From assembly GCA_011046015.1 (NCBI GenBank), contig DSBO01000026.1, forward strand, positions 1-27,195: 27,195 nt of DNA. Direction: 5' to 3'. The notes under the pieces are model-generated. The model was not told the DNA's origin and made no database searches. It saw only the letters and a list, made by a program, of their open reading frames with translations. Source of the DNA: Thioalkalivibrio sp. (lineage in GTDB: Bacteria; Pseudomonadota; Gammaproteobacteria; SpSt-1174). Position 1 is the stretch's first letter. The number at the start of each line of letters is the position of its first letter. This document shows positions 6,982-14,447 of the stretch, piece after piece. The translations under genes were made by a program, and so were the position numbers.

Positions 6982-8877
6982 ATGCTCAAGCTCAGCCAGA
7001 TCACCCTCTACCGCGGTCGCCAGTGCCTCTTTGAAGGCGCCTCGCTCACCGTGCATGCGGGTCAGCGGGTCGGCATCACCGGCGCCAATGGTGCCGGCAA
7101 GTCCAGCCTGCTGGCCCTGATCCGCGGCGAGCTGGAACTCGATGCCGGCGAGCTCGCCCTGCCGCCGGACTGGGTGATGGCACATGTTGCCCAGGAGACG
7201 CCGGCGGTGGCCATCTCGGCTCTGGACCATGCGCTGGGCGGCGATGAGGAGGTGGCCACGGCGCTCGCGCGGCTGGTCGAGGCCGAGCAGGCCGGCGACG
7301 GCGAGGCCCAGGCCCGCCTGCACCAGCAGCTGGAGCTGCTGGACGGCTACGCCGCCCCCGCACGCGCGGCCTCGCTGCTCAGCGGGCTCGGGTTTGCCGA
7401 GGCCGATCTTGCGCGTCCCGTGTCGGATTTCTCCGGCGGCTGGCGCATGCGCCTCAACCTCGCTCGCGCCCTGATGTGCCGCTCCGACCTGCTGTTGCTG
7501 GACGAACCCACCAACCACCTGGACCTCGACGCCGTGATCTGGCTGCAGGGCTGGCTCAAGAGCTACCCCGGCACCCTGCTGCTCATCTCCCACGACCGCG
7601 ATTTCCTCGACGAGGTGGTCGATCACATCGCCCACGTCGAGGGTCGCGACATCACGCTGTATGCCGGCAACTACACCCGCTTCGAGGCCGTGCGGGCCGA
7701 GCGCCTGGCCCAGCAGCAGTCGGCCTGGCAGCGCCAGCAGGAAGAGATCGCCCACGCCCAGCGCTTCATCGACCGCTTCCGCGCCAAGGCCAGCAAGGCG
7801 CGCCAGGCACAGAGTCGGCTGAAGGCCCTGGAACGCATGCAGCTCATCGCCCCGGCCCATGTCGACTCGCCCTTCCGCTTTGCCTTCCGCCCGGCCGACA
7901 AATACCCGCACCCGCTGGCGCGCCTGGAGCAGGTGAGCGCCGGCTATGGCGAGGTGCCGGTGCTGCGCGGGGTGGACCTGGGCATCGAGCCGGGCGACCG
8001 CATTGGCCTGCTTGGCCACAACGGCGCCGGCAAGTCCACACTGATCAAGGCCCTGGCCGGCGAGTCGCGCGTGACTGCGGGCAGCGTGTCGCTCTCGCCC
8101 GACCTGGTGCTCGGCTACTTCGCCCAGCACCAGCTGGAGACCCTGCACCTCGAGAGCAGCGCCTTTGACCACCTGCGCCGTCAGGAGCCTGCCATCACCG
8201 AGCAGGACGCGCGCGACTTCCTGGGCAGTTTCGGCTTCATCGGGGACCGCGTGTTCGAGCCGGTGGGCCCGTTTTCGGGCGGTGAGAAGGCGCGGCTGGT
8301 GCTGGCGCTGGTGGTGCGCCTGCGCCCCAACCTGCTGCTGCTTGACGAACCCACCAACCACCTCGACCTCGAAATGCGCCAGGCCCTGATCAATGCCCTG
8401 CAGGACTTCGCGGGGGCCCTGCTGGTGGTCTCCCACGACCGGCACCTGCTGCGTTCGGTCTGCGATGCCTTCTGGCTGGTGGACGACGGGCGGGTGACAT
8501 CCTTCGACGGGGACCTCGAGGACTACCGGCGCTGGCTGGCCGACGACGCGCGGCGCGGGACGTCGGCATCGGCGGCGCCAGCCGAGACCGGCACCTCGCG
8601 CAAGGAACAGCGGCGCCAGGAGGCCGAGCGCCGGCAGCGCCTGAAACCCCTGAGCGACGCGGTGTGGGCGGCGGAGCGTGAGTGTGAAAAGCTGCGTGCC
8701 ACACAGACGGCGTTGAACGCGGCGCTCGCCGACCCCGTCCTCTACGCCGGTGAGGCCGCGGCCCGCGTCACGGAGCTCACCTGCGAGAAGGCCGACTGTG
8801 ACCGCCGGCTGGCCGAGGCCGAGGACCGGTGGCTGGCGGCGATGGAGGCCCTGGAGGAGGCCGAGGCGCAGGCCTGA
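6982..8877 (+). CDS. yheS: ABC-F ATPase YheS
   Basis: A 631-residue soluble ABC-F protein with two ATPase domains and no membrane segment; such proteins act on the ribosome rather than in transport. Domain 1 has Walker A at 34-41 (GANGAGKS), FSGGWRMR and LLLDEPTNHLDLD. Domain 2 repeats this with GHNGAGKST, FSGGEKAR and a second DEPTNHLDLE. The inter-domain linker includes FRAKASKARQAQSR, and the C-terminus is a charged coiled coil rich in Glu and Ala. The match to E. coli YheS is close along the whole length. The ATG at 6982 fits the YheS N-terminus. There is no Shine-Dalgarno, and TACACT lies only 9 bp upstream, so the message may be nearly leaderless. It is divergent from srkA. Confidence 0.95.
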   Translation: MLKLSQITLYRGRQCLFEGASLTVHAGQRVGITGANGAGKSSLLALIRGELELDAGELALPPDWVMAHVAQETPAVAISALDHALGGDEEVATALARLVEAEQAGDGEAQARLHQQLELLDGYAAPARAASLLSGLGFAEADLARPVSDFSGGWRMRLNLARALMCRSDLLLLDEPTNHLDLDAVIWLQGWLKSYPGTLLLISHDRDFLDEVVDHIAHVEGRDITLYAGNYTRFEAVRAERLAQQQSAWQRQQEEIAHAQRFIDRFRAKASKARQAQSRLKALERMQLIAPAHVDSPFRFAFRPADKYPHPLARLEQVSAGYGEVPVLRGVDLGIEPGDRIGLLGHNGAGKSTLIKALAGESRVTAGSVSLSPDLVLGYFAQHQLETLHLESSAFDHLRRQEPAITEQDARDFLGSFGFIGDRVFEPVGPFSGGEKARLVLALVVRLRPNLLLLDEPTNHLDLEMRQALINALQDFAGALLVVSHDRHLLRSVCDAFWLVDDGRVTSFDGDLEDYRRWLADDARRGTSASAAPAETGTSRKEQRRQEAERRQRLKPLSDAVWAAERECEKLRATQTALNAALADPVLYAGEAAARVTELTCEKADCDRRLAEAEDRWLAAMEALEEAEAQA

Positions 8878-8890
8878 CCGGGCAAGGGGA

Positions 8891-9364
8891 TCAGGCCCCG
8901 TGGCAGCGCTTGAACTTGCGCCCGCTGCCGCAGGGACAGGGCGCGTTACGCCCGAGCTTCACCGGCGCGTCGGGGGCGAGGTCGCCGTCCCGGTAGCGCC
9001 ATTCGCCGTCCTCGCGCACGAAGCGGCTGGTCTCGTGCAGCGAGCGCAGGGTGTCGCTGGCGATGGCCCGGGCCACGAACTCCACCTCGCCCGTCGCATC
9101 CGCCACGCCGCCCGCACGTGTGGCGCGTATCTCCAGGTCGATCCACTGCAGCGCGTCCCCCGCCAGATCGCGTTCCTCCGGCCGCGTCTCGCGCGACCAG
9201 GTGGCGAGCAGGTAGTCCGTGAGTCCCAGGGCGTAGGCGGCATAGCGCGAGCGCATCAGCGTCTCGGCGGTTGGCGCGCTTTCCTCGCCGCGGTGGAAGG
9301 CGCCACAGCAGCGGGCATAGGCGCGGCCGGAGCCGCAGGGGCAGGGGCTGAGGTTCGCGGGCAT
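8891..9364 (-). CDS. ychJ: YchJ-like SEC-C motif protein (UPF0225)
   Basis: A 157-residue soluble protein with two SEC-C zinc-binding motifs, one at each end: CPCGSGRAYARCC (8-20) and CPCGSGRKFKRCH (143-155). The core between them is the NTF2-like YchJ domain, with MRSRYAAYALG and LLATWSRETRP near 37-61. SEC-C is the zinc motif of SecA's C-terminus, which binds SecB and ribosomes; the cellular role of YchJ itself is not settled. The start at 9364 is set by homology, since the open frame upstream is only antisense to the BrkB gene. A perfect minus-strand TATAAT at 9404-9409 could be the -10 box, though without a good -35. It converges on yheS with a 13-bp gap. Confidence 0.92.
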   Translation of the reverse strand: MPANLSPCPCGSGRAYARCCGAFHRGEESAPTAETLMRSRYAAYALGLTDYLLATWSRETRPEERDLAGDALQWIDLEIRATRAGGVADATGEVEFVARAIASDTLRSLHETSRFVREDGEWRYRDGDLAPDAPVKLGRNAPCPCGSGRKFKRCHGA

Positions 9365-9490
9365 TGATGGCGTCTGGACGGCATTGAAGTCGTGTGGGTG
9401 GTGATTATACGCCCGCGGGGCCGGTGCGCGGGCGTGCGTGACGGGCGGATTGCGGGTAGGCTTCGGAAGGGAACAACAACGAGGGACGCC
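9365..9490. promoter_or_regulatory. divergent region between ychJ and the BrkB gene
   Basis: These 126 bp hold a minus-strand TATAAT at 9404-9409 (candidate -10 of ychJ) and the Shine-Dalgarno GAGGGA (9481-9486) of the plus-strand gene. I found no clear plus-strand promoter here. Confidence 0.35.
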
Positions 9491-10840
9491 ATGATCAACC
9501 CCGTGCACCGGCTCATGAACTTTCTGACCGACCAGCTGTGGTCGATCCGGCTTGCCCGGTTGCGCTGGTGGCAGGCCTGGCCGCTGGCGGTCCTGCGCAC
9601 GCTGATCGTGATCGGCCGCGACCTGGCCGATGGCCAGCTCAACCTGCGTGCCATGAGCCTGGTCTACACGACCCTGCTGTCGCTGGTGCCGATGCTGGCG
9701 GTGAGCTTCTCCGTACTCAAGGCCTTCGGGGTACACAACCAGGTCGAGCCGCTGCTGCACGAGTTTCTCGCCCCGCTGGGACCCAAGAGCGTCGAGATCG
9801 TCGAGTACGTGGTCGGTTTCGTCGAGAACATGAAGGTGGGGGTGCTCGGCGCCATCGGCATCGGCTTTCTCATCTACACCACCATCGCCCTGATGCAGAA
9901 GATCGAGACGGCGCTCAACTACACCTGGCATGTCAAGAAGCTGCGCCCGCTCTCGCAGCGCTTCAGCAATTACCTGAGCGTGATCCTGGTGGGGCCGGTG
10001 CTGGTGTTCACCGCGCTGGGCATGACCGCCTCGATCATGGGCACGGACCTGGTGGTCACCCTCTCGCAGATCGAGCCCTTCGGCACGCTGATCCAGTTCG
10101 TCACCAAGCTGGTGCCCTATGCGCTGGTGATCCTGGCCTTCACGTTCATCTACGTGTTCATCCCCAACACCCGGGTGCACGTGAGTGCGGCGGTGGTGGG
10201 CGGGCTGGTGGCAGGCATACTCTGGCAGACCACCGGCTGGGTGTTCGCCGCCTTCGTCGTGGGCTCGGCCAAGTACACTGCCATCTACTCGGCCTTCGCC
10301 ACGTTGATCATGTTCATGCTGTGGCTGTACCTCACCTGGCTGATCCTGCTGGTGGGGGCCAGCATTGCCTTCTATGTGCAGTTTCCCAACTACCTCACGC
10401 TCAGCCGTGCCGAGCTGCGCCTGAGCAGCCGCGTGCGCGAGCGGGTGGCCCTGCACATCATGCAGCGGGTGGGGCGCAGCCATTACGAAAGTGGCCCCCG
10501 CTGGTCGGGCGCGCGCCTGGCCGAGGACCTCGGCCTGCCGATGGAGCTGGTGGAGCCGGTGCTCGCCATGCTCGAGCAGGAGGGGCTGCTGGTGGAAAAC
10601 TGTGACGAGGACGAACCCGTCTACCTGCCGGGACGACCGCTGGACACCACGCCGGTGCGCGATGTGCTGCAGGCGGTTCGCACGGCGGGCGAGACGCCTT
10701 CCTTCAGTCCGGACAAGCTGCCCGACGACCCCGGGGTCGCCGACGTGGTGAGGCGCCTGGACGAGGCGGCCATCCGGGCGCTGGACGGGGAGACCCTGAA
10801 GACCCTGGCGCTGGGGGAGGCCGGCACCGGCAAGTCCTGA
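9491..10840 (+). CDS. YihY/BrkB family inner-membrane protein with C-terminal winged helix
   Basis: A 449-residue protein. Residues about 30-300 form the six-helix YihY/BrkB domain, including MSLVYTTLLSLVPMLAV (55-71), FLIYTTIALMQKIE (126-139) and the late SAFATLIMFMLWLYLTW (267-283). The function of this family is unproven: it was once called ribonuclease BN, and roles in virulence or transport have been suggested. Residues about 338-380 resemble a winged helix (SGARLAEDLGLPMELVEPVL, then LEQEGLLVE), followed by an acidic tail of about 70 residues. The ATG at 9491 has a good Shine-Dalgarno (GAGGGA) four bases upstream. It stands alone, divergent from ychJ. Confidence 0.92.
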   Translation: MINPVHRLMNFLTDQLWSIRLARLRWWQAWPLAVLRTLIVIGRDLADGQLNLRAMSLVYTTLLSLVPMLAVSFSVLKAFGVHNQVEPLLHEFLAPLGPKSVEIVEYVVGFVENMKVGVLGAIGIGFLIYTTIALMQKIETALNYTWHVKKLRPLSQRFSNYLSVILVGPVLVFTALGMTASIMGTDLVVTLSQIEPFGTLIQFVTKLVPYALVILAFTFIYVFIPNTRVHVSAAVVGGLVAGILWQTTGWVFAAFVVGSAKYTAIYSAFATLIMFMLWLYLTWLILLVGASIAFYVQFPNYLTLSRAELRLSSRVRERVALHIMQRVGRSHYESGPRWSGARLAEDLGLPMELVEPVLAMLEQEGLLVENCDEDEPVYLPGRPLDTTPVRDVLQAVRTAGETPSFSPDKLPDDPGVADVVRRLDEAAIRALDGETLKTLALGEAGTGKS

Positions 10841-10869
10841 GTGCGGGAATAACCCGTTCAAACCTGTGA

Positions 10870-10897
10870 TTGAATTGCCGCCGAGTCCTTCTAGACT
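10870..10897 (+). promoter_or_regulatory. candidate promoter for the Met/His-rich small gene
   Basis: TTGAAT at 10870-10875 and TAGACT at 10892-10897 are 16 bp apart. Transcription would start near 10904, about 30 bases before the ATG, leaving room for the strong AGGAGGT ribosome site at 10924-10930. Confidence 0.45.
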
Positions 10898-10935
10898 CAG
10901 GGAGTGCACACACTTTGCGTCACAGGAGGTCGAAT

Positions 10936-11235
10936 ATGATGACCGATAGAGAACTCAACCAGCGCTGTGTCGCGCTGATGCAGAACCCGGACGTGATGAA
11001 CCACATGTGGCATCCGCGCATGTTCTGGGAGACGCACATGAAGGATAATCCGACGCCGGACGAGCTGGTCGTGCCCAAGGTGGATCTGATGGAGCTCGAG
11101 GTGATGCTCGCCGAGGTGGCACATGTGCCATCCGCCTGCTCCGATGACCTGGAGCACCGCGAGCCGGGGCGCCCCGATCTCATCCGGCACATGATCCGGC
11201 GCGGCGACATGCCTTACCTGAACCGGCCGCACTGA
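10936..11235 (+). CDS. small Met/His-rich hypothetical protein
   Basis: A 99-residue soluble protein that I do not recognise. It is unusually rich in methionine (11) and histidine (7), often adjacent, as in MNHMWHPRMFW (about 19-29), ETHMK and IRHMIRR. Two cysteines are present (Cys11 and one near 69). There is no signal peptide or membrane segment; secondary structure looks mainly helical. A near-perfect AGGAGGT Shine-Dalgarno six bases before the ATG (10936, with a second ATG at 10939) argues for strong expression. It has its own promoter and terminator, so it is probably a monocistronic unit. The composition would suit metal binding or a heme or copper partner, but that is speculation. Confidence 0.8.
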   Translation: MMTDRELNQRCVALMQNPDVMNHMWHPRMFWETHMKDNPTPDELVVPKVDLMELEVMLAEVAHVPSACSDDLEHREPGRPDLIRHMIRRGDMPYLNRPH

Positions 11236-11285
11236 GTCCTGCCAGATCGACGCGCCCGGCCCGGGTTCGGGTGCGGGCCTCAACC

Positions 11286-11317
11286 GGGCCCGGGGTGATC
11301 CCCGGGCCCATTCTGTT
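11286..11317 (+). terminator. intrinsic terminator after the Met/His-rich gene
   Basis: A perfect 10-bp stem (GGGCCCGGGG at 11286-11295, partner at 11300-11309) with a TGAT loop is followed by ATTCTGTT. The T-tract is poor but the stem is very strong. It closes the small gene 51 bp upstream. Confidence 0.65.
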
Positions 11318-11423
11318 GGCGGAACTGCCTGTTCGGTCACATTCCGCGGTGCGCAGGCTGTTATGTTATGTGCTGCGGGCGCGACGGGGGTTGCGCTGCA
11401 ATCACGTTCAAGGGAGAAGAAGA

Positions 11424-12038
11424 ATGAAAATGCGAGTTGTGATGCTGAGCCTGCTGCTGGGCCTGACCCAGGCCGCCTGGGCGCAGGAGCCGGCCGAACC
11501 GCCGATGGCCGACGAGAGCGACGTCGAGCCGGCGACCGCGGTCGAGCCGCTGGCTGAACCCGTGGCCGAGCCGGCTGCCGAGGTGCCCGTGGCCGCGAGT
11601 GAGGGCTCCGTGGCGCGTGCGCAGTTCACCTCGGCGATCGAGGAGCGCGAGCCGGTCGACGAACTGTCCCGGGTCGAGAATGACCTGCAGACGGTGTACT
11701 TCTTCAGCGAACTCCGGGACATGGACGGGCAGACCGTGGTGCATCGCTGGAGCTATGACGGCAACGTCATGGCCGATGTCGACTTTGCCGTGGGCGGACC
11801 CCGCTGGCGTGTGCACTCCAGCAAGAACCTGCTTCCCGAATGGACCGGCACCTGGGTGGTCGACGTGATCAATGCCAACGGCACCGTGGTGACGTCGCGC
11901 AGCTTCGAATACGTGGCAGCACCGCCTGCGCCGGCTGCCGCTGACGGGGCCGCCAGCGAGGCTGGTATGGCAGACGAGGCGGCGGATGATGCCGCGGCCC
12001 CGGCCGAGGCGTCGCCCGAGAGCGGGGGCACCGAGTAA
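11424..12038 (+). CDS. exported DUF2914-domain protein
   Basis: A 204-residue secreted or periplasmic protein. A signal peptide (MKMRVVMLSLLLGLTQAAWA) is followed by a low-complexity Glu/Pro/Ala stretch with repeated AEP and VEP units (about 22-55). The conserved DUF2914 domain spans about 80-165. It has YFFSELRDMDGQTVVHRW, the Ser-Ser pair in VHSSKNLLPEW, and GTWVVDVINANG. The tail is again Ala/Asp/Glu-rich. DUF2914 has no known biochemical role; its fold looks like a small beta-sandwich. The ATG at 11424 follows AGGGAGA (11411-11417). The leader is about 50 bases, with TTATGT at 11361-11366 as a possible -10. It is single-gene and ends at a strong terminator. Confidence 0.85.
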   Translation: MKMRVVMLSLLLGLTQAAWAQEPAEPPMADESDVEPATAVEPLAEPVAEPAAEVPVAASEGSVARAQFTSAIEEREPVDELSRVENDLQTVYFFSELRDMDGQTVVHRWSYDGNVMADVDFAVGGPRWRVHSSKNLLPEWTGTWVVDVINANGTVVTSRSFEYVAAPPAPAAADGAASEAGMADEAADDAAAPAEASPESGGTE

Positions 12039-12060
12039 CCGGCAGCCGGCAATCGACCCG

Positions 12061-12088
12061 AAAAAGGGCGCCCCTGGGCGCCCTTTTT
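12061..12088. terminator. bidirectional intrinsic terminator
   Basis: The stem GGGCGCC (12066-12072) pairs with GGCGCCC (12077-12083) around a CCTG loop. Five A's precede it and five T's follow, so both strands yield a hairpin plus U-run. It can terminate the DUF2914 gene from the left and the pentapeptide-repeat gene from the right. Confidence 0.85.
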
Positions 12089-12171
12089 CATGGGTGTCTG
12101 GGCGCCGGGGGCTCTGAGTGTCATTAAGACGTGTGCCGGGACGCCGGTACCGAAAGCCAGGGGGCGCGGTA

Positions 12172-12933
12172 CTAGTTGCAGTGTCCGCGTGAGTCGGGCC
12201 GGCAGCGCTTGCGGTCCACCCACAGGGTGGAGTCGAGGACGGCGTCGTCAAAGCGGGCGCCGTCGATGCGCGCATTTACCAGGGAGGCGCGTGTCAGGTC
12301 CGTGTCGCGCAGGTCGGCGTAAAGCAGCGAGGCATTGTCCAGGCGTGCCCTGTCGAGCCGCGCCGCCCGCAGGTTGGCGTCTTCCAGGCTGGCGCGTTCG
12401 AGCCGGGCCTGGCTGAGGTTGGCGCCGGACAAGTCGGCCCCGTCGAGCCGGGCGCGCGACAGGTTGGCGCCGGACAGGTCGGCCCCGCGCAGGTTGGCCC
12501 CCGTCAGGTCGGTGGTATACAGCGAGGCGCCACTCAGTCGGGCGCCCTCCAGGTTGGCGCCCTGGAGCGAGGCGTTGTCCAGGCGACCGTTGCTGAGGTC
12601 CACCTGCCCCAGTTCCGCTCCCTCCAGGCGCGTACCGACCAGGTTGGCTCGGACCATGCGCGCCTCGGTCAGCCGGGCCTGGCCGAGGTCGCCGAGGGTG
12701 AAGTCGACGCCGTCGAGGATCGCCCCCCGCAGATCGGCGCCGGAGAGGTTGGTGCGCATCAGCACCGCGCCCCGCAGGTTGGCCTCGCGCAGGTCGCGCC
12801 CGCTGAAGTCGCAGCCGATCCACAGCACGCGTGGGGCCGGCGGGTCCTCGCAGGCGGCCTGCGCCGGTGCGCCCGCCAGCACCGCAGCGGCGAGAAGGAG
12901 CGGGCCCGCCGCGCGGGCCACCCGCGACGTCAT
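12172..12933 (-). CDS. exported pentapeptide-repeat protein
   Basis: A 253-residue protein. A signal peptide (residues 1-27, ending APAQA-A) is followed by an unbroken run of about 39 pentapeptides of A(D/N)LxX type from about 42 to 237, such as GANLRGADLSGANLSRARL. Such runs fold into a right-handed square beta-helix; this one would be about ten coils. Cysteines lie at the caps (WIGCDF before, RKRCRP and GHC after). Most pentapeptide proteins are cytosolic, and some mimic DNA and protect gyrase; an exported one must do something else, perhaps structural. It starts only 28 bp from the likely marC start on the other strand. The repeats also show at the DNA level. Confidence 0.88.
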   Translation of the reverse strand: MTSRVARAAGPLLLAAAVLAGAPAQAACEDPPAPRVLWIGCDFSGRDLREANLRGAVLMRTNLSGADLRGAILDGVDFTLGDLGQARLTEARMVRANLVGTRLEGAELGQVDLSNGRLDNASLQGANLEGARLSGASLYTTDLTGANLRGADLSGANLSRARLDGADLSGANLSQARLERASLEDANLRAARLDRARLDNASLLYADLRDTDLTRASLVNARIDGARFDDAVLDSTLWVDRKRCRPDSRGHCN

Positions 12934-12944
12934 GCGCGGGCCTG

Positions 12945-12953
12945 TGGTATAGA
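12945..12953 (+). promoter_or_regulatory. extended -10 element before marC
   Basis: TGGTATAGA (12945-12953) is an extended -10 (TGn plus TATAGA). Transcription would begin near 12960-12962, that is, at the second ATG of the marC frame, so the message may be leaderless. No -35 is visible, as is usual for extended -10 promoters. Confidence 0.45.
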
Positions 12954-13594
12954 TGATTGCCATGGACATGCTGATCGCCAATTTCATCCTGTTGTTCATT
13001 GTTGTCGACCCCATTGGCGTGGCCGCGGTCTTCACGGGCCTGTCCGCGGGCATGGCCCGCGCGGCCCAGCGGCGGGCGGCGGTGCAGGGGGCACTGGTTG
13101 CGCTCGGCATACTCCTGCTGTTCTTCCTCGCCGGCGAGCAGCTGCTCGGCTGGCTGGGCATCGGCATCCCCGCGTTTCGCGTGGCCGGGGGTATCCTGCT
13201 GTTCCTGCTGGCTATCGACATGGTGCTGGTGCGCGATTCGGCTCTGCGCACCGCCACCGACTCGGAGCGCGACGAGGCGGCCAGCCGTAACGACATCTCG
13301 GTGTTTCCGCTGGCCTTTCCCCTGCTCGCCGGACCGGGCGCACTCACTACCGTACTGTTGATGGCCTCGCATGGCCACTCCCTGGGCGATCACCTGGCCC
13401 AGGCGGGCGTGGTCGTCGTGGTGCTGCTGCTGGCCCTGCTGGCCCTGCTGGCCGCTCCGGGGCTGACGCGGGTACTCGGCGCCACCGGCGTCAACGTCGT
13501 CAACCGTGTTCTTGGTCTCATCCTCGCCGCCCTGGCGGCCCAGTACATCCTGGATGGCCTGGTGGCCGTCTTTCCCGGCATCAGCGGGGCCTGA
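12953..13594 (+). CDS. MarC family integral membrane protein
   Basis: A 213-residue inner-membrane protein with about six membrane helices. The MarC signature is clear: NFILLFIVVDPIGVAAVF at the N-terminus, GGILLFLLAIDMV near 80-92 and the re-entrant-like FPLAFPLLAGPGALTTV near 118-134. MarC/YhgN proteins were once linked to multiple antibiotic resistance, but this has not held up, and their substrate is unknown. The first ATG is at 12953; a promoter overlapping it points to the ATG at 12962 as the real start, which would remove three residues. No Shine-Dalgarno is seen. It converges with the SPOR gene, and its stop codon sits in a hairpin loop. Confidence 0.92.
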   Translation: MIAMDMLIANFILLFIVVDPIGVAAVFTGLSAGMARAAQRRAAVQGALVALGILLLFFLAGEQLLGWLGIGIPAFRVAGGILLFLLAIDMVLVRDSALRTATDSERDEAASRNDISVFPLAFPLLAGPGALTTVLLMASHGHSLGDHLAQAGVVVVVLLLALLALLAAPGLTRVLGATGVNVVNRVLGLILAALAAQYILDGLVAVFPGISGA

Positions 13595-13604
13595 GGCCCC
13601 TGCT
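13586..13604. terminator. hairpin with stop codon as loop, between convergent genes
   Basis: GGGGCC (13586-13591) and GGCCCC (13595-13600) flank TGA, the marC stop codon. With one bulged T, the stem extends by AGC/GCT. No T-run follows, so it is at best a weak terminator for both convergent genes. Confidence 0.35.
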
Positions 13605-14353
13605 CAGCGTGCTGGCTCGCAATCCCCCGTGCAGATGATCCACGGCTGGTTCGTGCCCAGCTGCTCCCGGCGCGTCTCGGCGAATGCCTGAGCGGCCGCA
13701 CGGGAGGCAAAGCCGTGAACGCGCACGCGATAATACGGGGCGCCGTCCACCTGCGCCTGGCTGATCTGCGCGGGGATGCCCGCGGCCCGCAGCGACTCGG
13801 CCACGCGCTCGGCATCGCTCGCCCGGGCCAGCGAGGCGGCCTGGATCGCCCAGGGGCCGTCGCCCACGCTGGCCGCTGGTGCCGCCGTTGCCGCCGTTGC
13901 CGCCGTTGCCGCGGTCGGCAGGGCGGCCGACCAGCCCTCGGCCCGTGCCTGGCTCACCGGCAGCGGCGGGGTGGGGGCGGTGTCACCGCGTGCCTCGACG
14001 AAGGTCATGGGCAGGTCGAGTTCCCTGTGTCCGCTGGTCGGGTGTTCGATGTGGCCGCGGCCCTCGATGAGCCAGAAGGCGGCCTGTTCCCCGTCGGTCC
14101 GCAGCCAGGCGCGCCCCCAGGTCAGCACGGCGCGAAAGCGCGGCGTGTCGATTTGCACCGGGCGCCCGCTGGTGGTGATCTCCACGATGCCGCGATCAAG
14201 GCGCAGCCGTCGCTCGCCCGGGCGCAGTTCGGCCTGCGTGCCGTCGGCCTGGTGCACGCGGGTATCGCCGTCCCATTGGTGGGTTTGCGCGGCGGCGGCG
14301 GAAGCAGTCGCGAGGGTGAGGCAAAGCAGGCAGCTCAGGCGGGTGATGCGCAC
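13604..14353 (-). CDS. secreted SPOR-domain protein with FecR-like region
   Basis: A 249-residue exported protein. A signal peptide (1-22, ending in an Ala-rich stretch and AAQT) precedes a beta-rich region of about 100 residues (GERRLRLDRGIVEITTSG, then WLRTDGEQAAFWLIEGRG) that resembles FecR-type domains. A Thr/Ala-rich linker (TAATAATAATAA, encoded by 9-bp tandem repeats) leads to a C-terminal SPOR domain (about 165-240, WAIQAASLARASDAERVAESL ending in YYRVRVHGF). SPOR domains bind denuded septal peptidoglycan, so a cell-envelope or division-site role is likely. The start is GTG at 14353, supported by AAGGGA just upstream. It has its own promoter. Confidence 0.88.
   Translation of the reverse strand: MRITRLSCLLCLTLATASAAAAQTHQWDGDTRVHQADGTQAELRPGERRLRLDRGIVEITTSGRPVQIDTPRFRAVLTWGRAWLRTDGEQAAFWLIEGRGHIEHPTSGHRELDLPMTFVEARGDTAPTPPLPVSQARAEGWSAALPTAATAATAATAAPAASVGDGPWAIQAASLARASDAERVAESLRAAGIPAQISQAQVDGAPYYRVRVHGFASRAAAQAFAETRREQLGTNQPWIICTGDCEPAR
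13881..13907. repeat. 9-bp tandem repeat (GCCGCCGTT) x3
   Basis: Three exact copies plus a partial fourth encode the Thr-Ala-Ala linker of the SPOR protein. The unit is a multiple of three, so gain or loss of copies changes only the linker length. Confidence 0.8.
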
Positions 14354-14385
14354 GGGGATCCCTTTTGCAGGAAACTTAAAGTGTC

Positions 14386-14414
14386 ATTGTCATTGATGAG
14401 TCCGACCCTGGCAA
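14386..14414 (-). promoter_or_regulatory. sigma70-like promoter of the SPOR gene
   Basis: On the minus strand, TTGCCA (14409-14414) and GACAAT (14386-14391) are spaced by 17 bp (5 of 6 and 4 of 6 matches). The start would be near 14379, giving a leader of about 26 bases with an AAGGGA ribosome site. This separates the SPOR gene from the upstream AttEFGH-like operon. Confidence 0.55.
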
Positions 14415-14447
14415 ACGGCGGAGGTTTCAAGGCGGGCGGTCGGCGCT

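Noticed and set aside
6823..8445. Minus-strand open frame of 540 codons opposite yheS
   Set aside because: Antisense shadow with low-complexity composition; YheS on the plus strand is complete.
9365..10909. Long N-terminal extension of the ychJ frame
   Set aside because: It is antisense to the BrkB gene and its translation is His/Gln/Gly-rich without domains; YchJ homologues begin at the ATG at 9364.
11336..11340. TCACA half-site before the DUF2914 gene as a third CRP site
   Set aside because: The partner half-site matches only 2 of 5 bases.
12290..12810. Regularly repeated CAGGTTGGC-like units that look like a CRISPR or satellite array
   Set aside because: The repeats have a 15-bp phase and encode pentapeptides in frame; there are no unique spacers.
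13881..13907. Tandem repeat as a phase-variation switch
   Set aside because: The unit is 9 bp, so copy changes cannot shift the frame; only about three copies are present.
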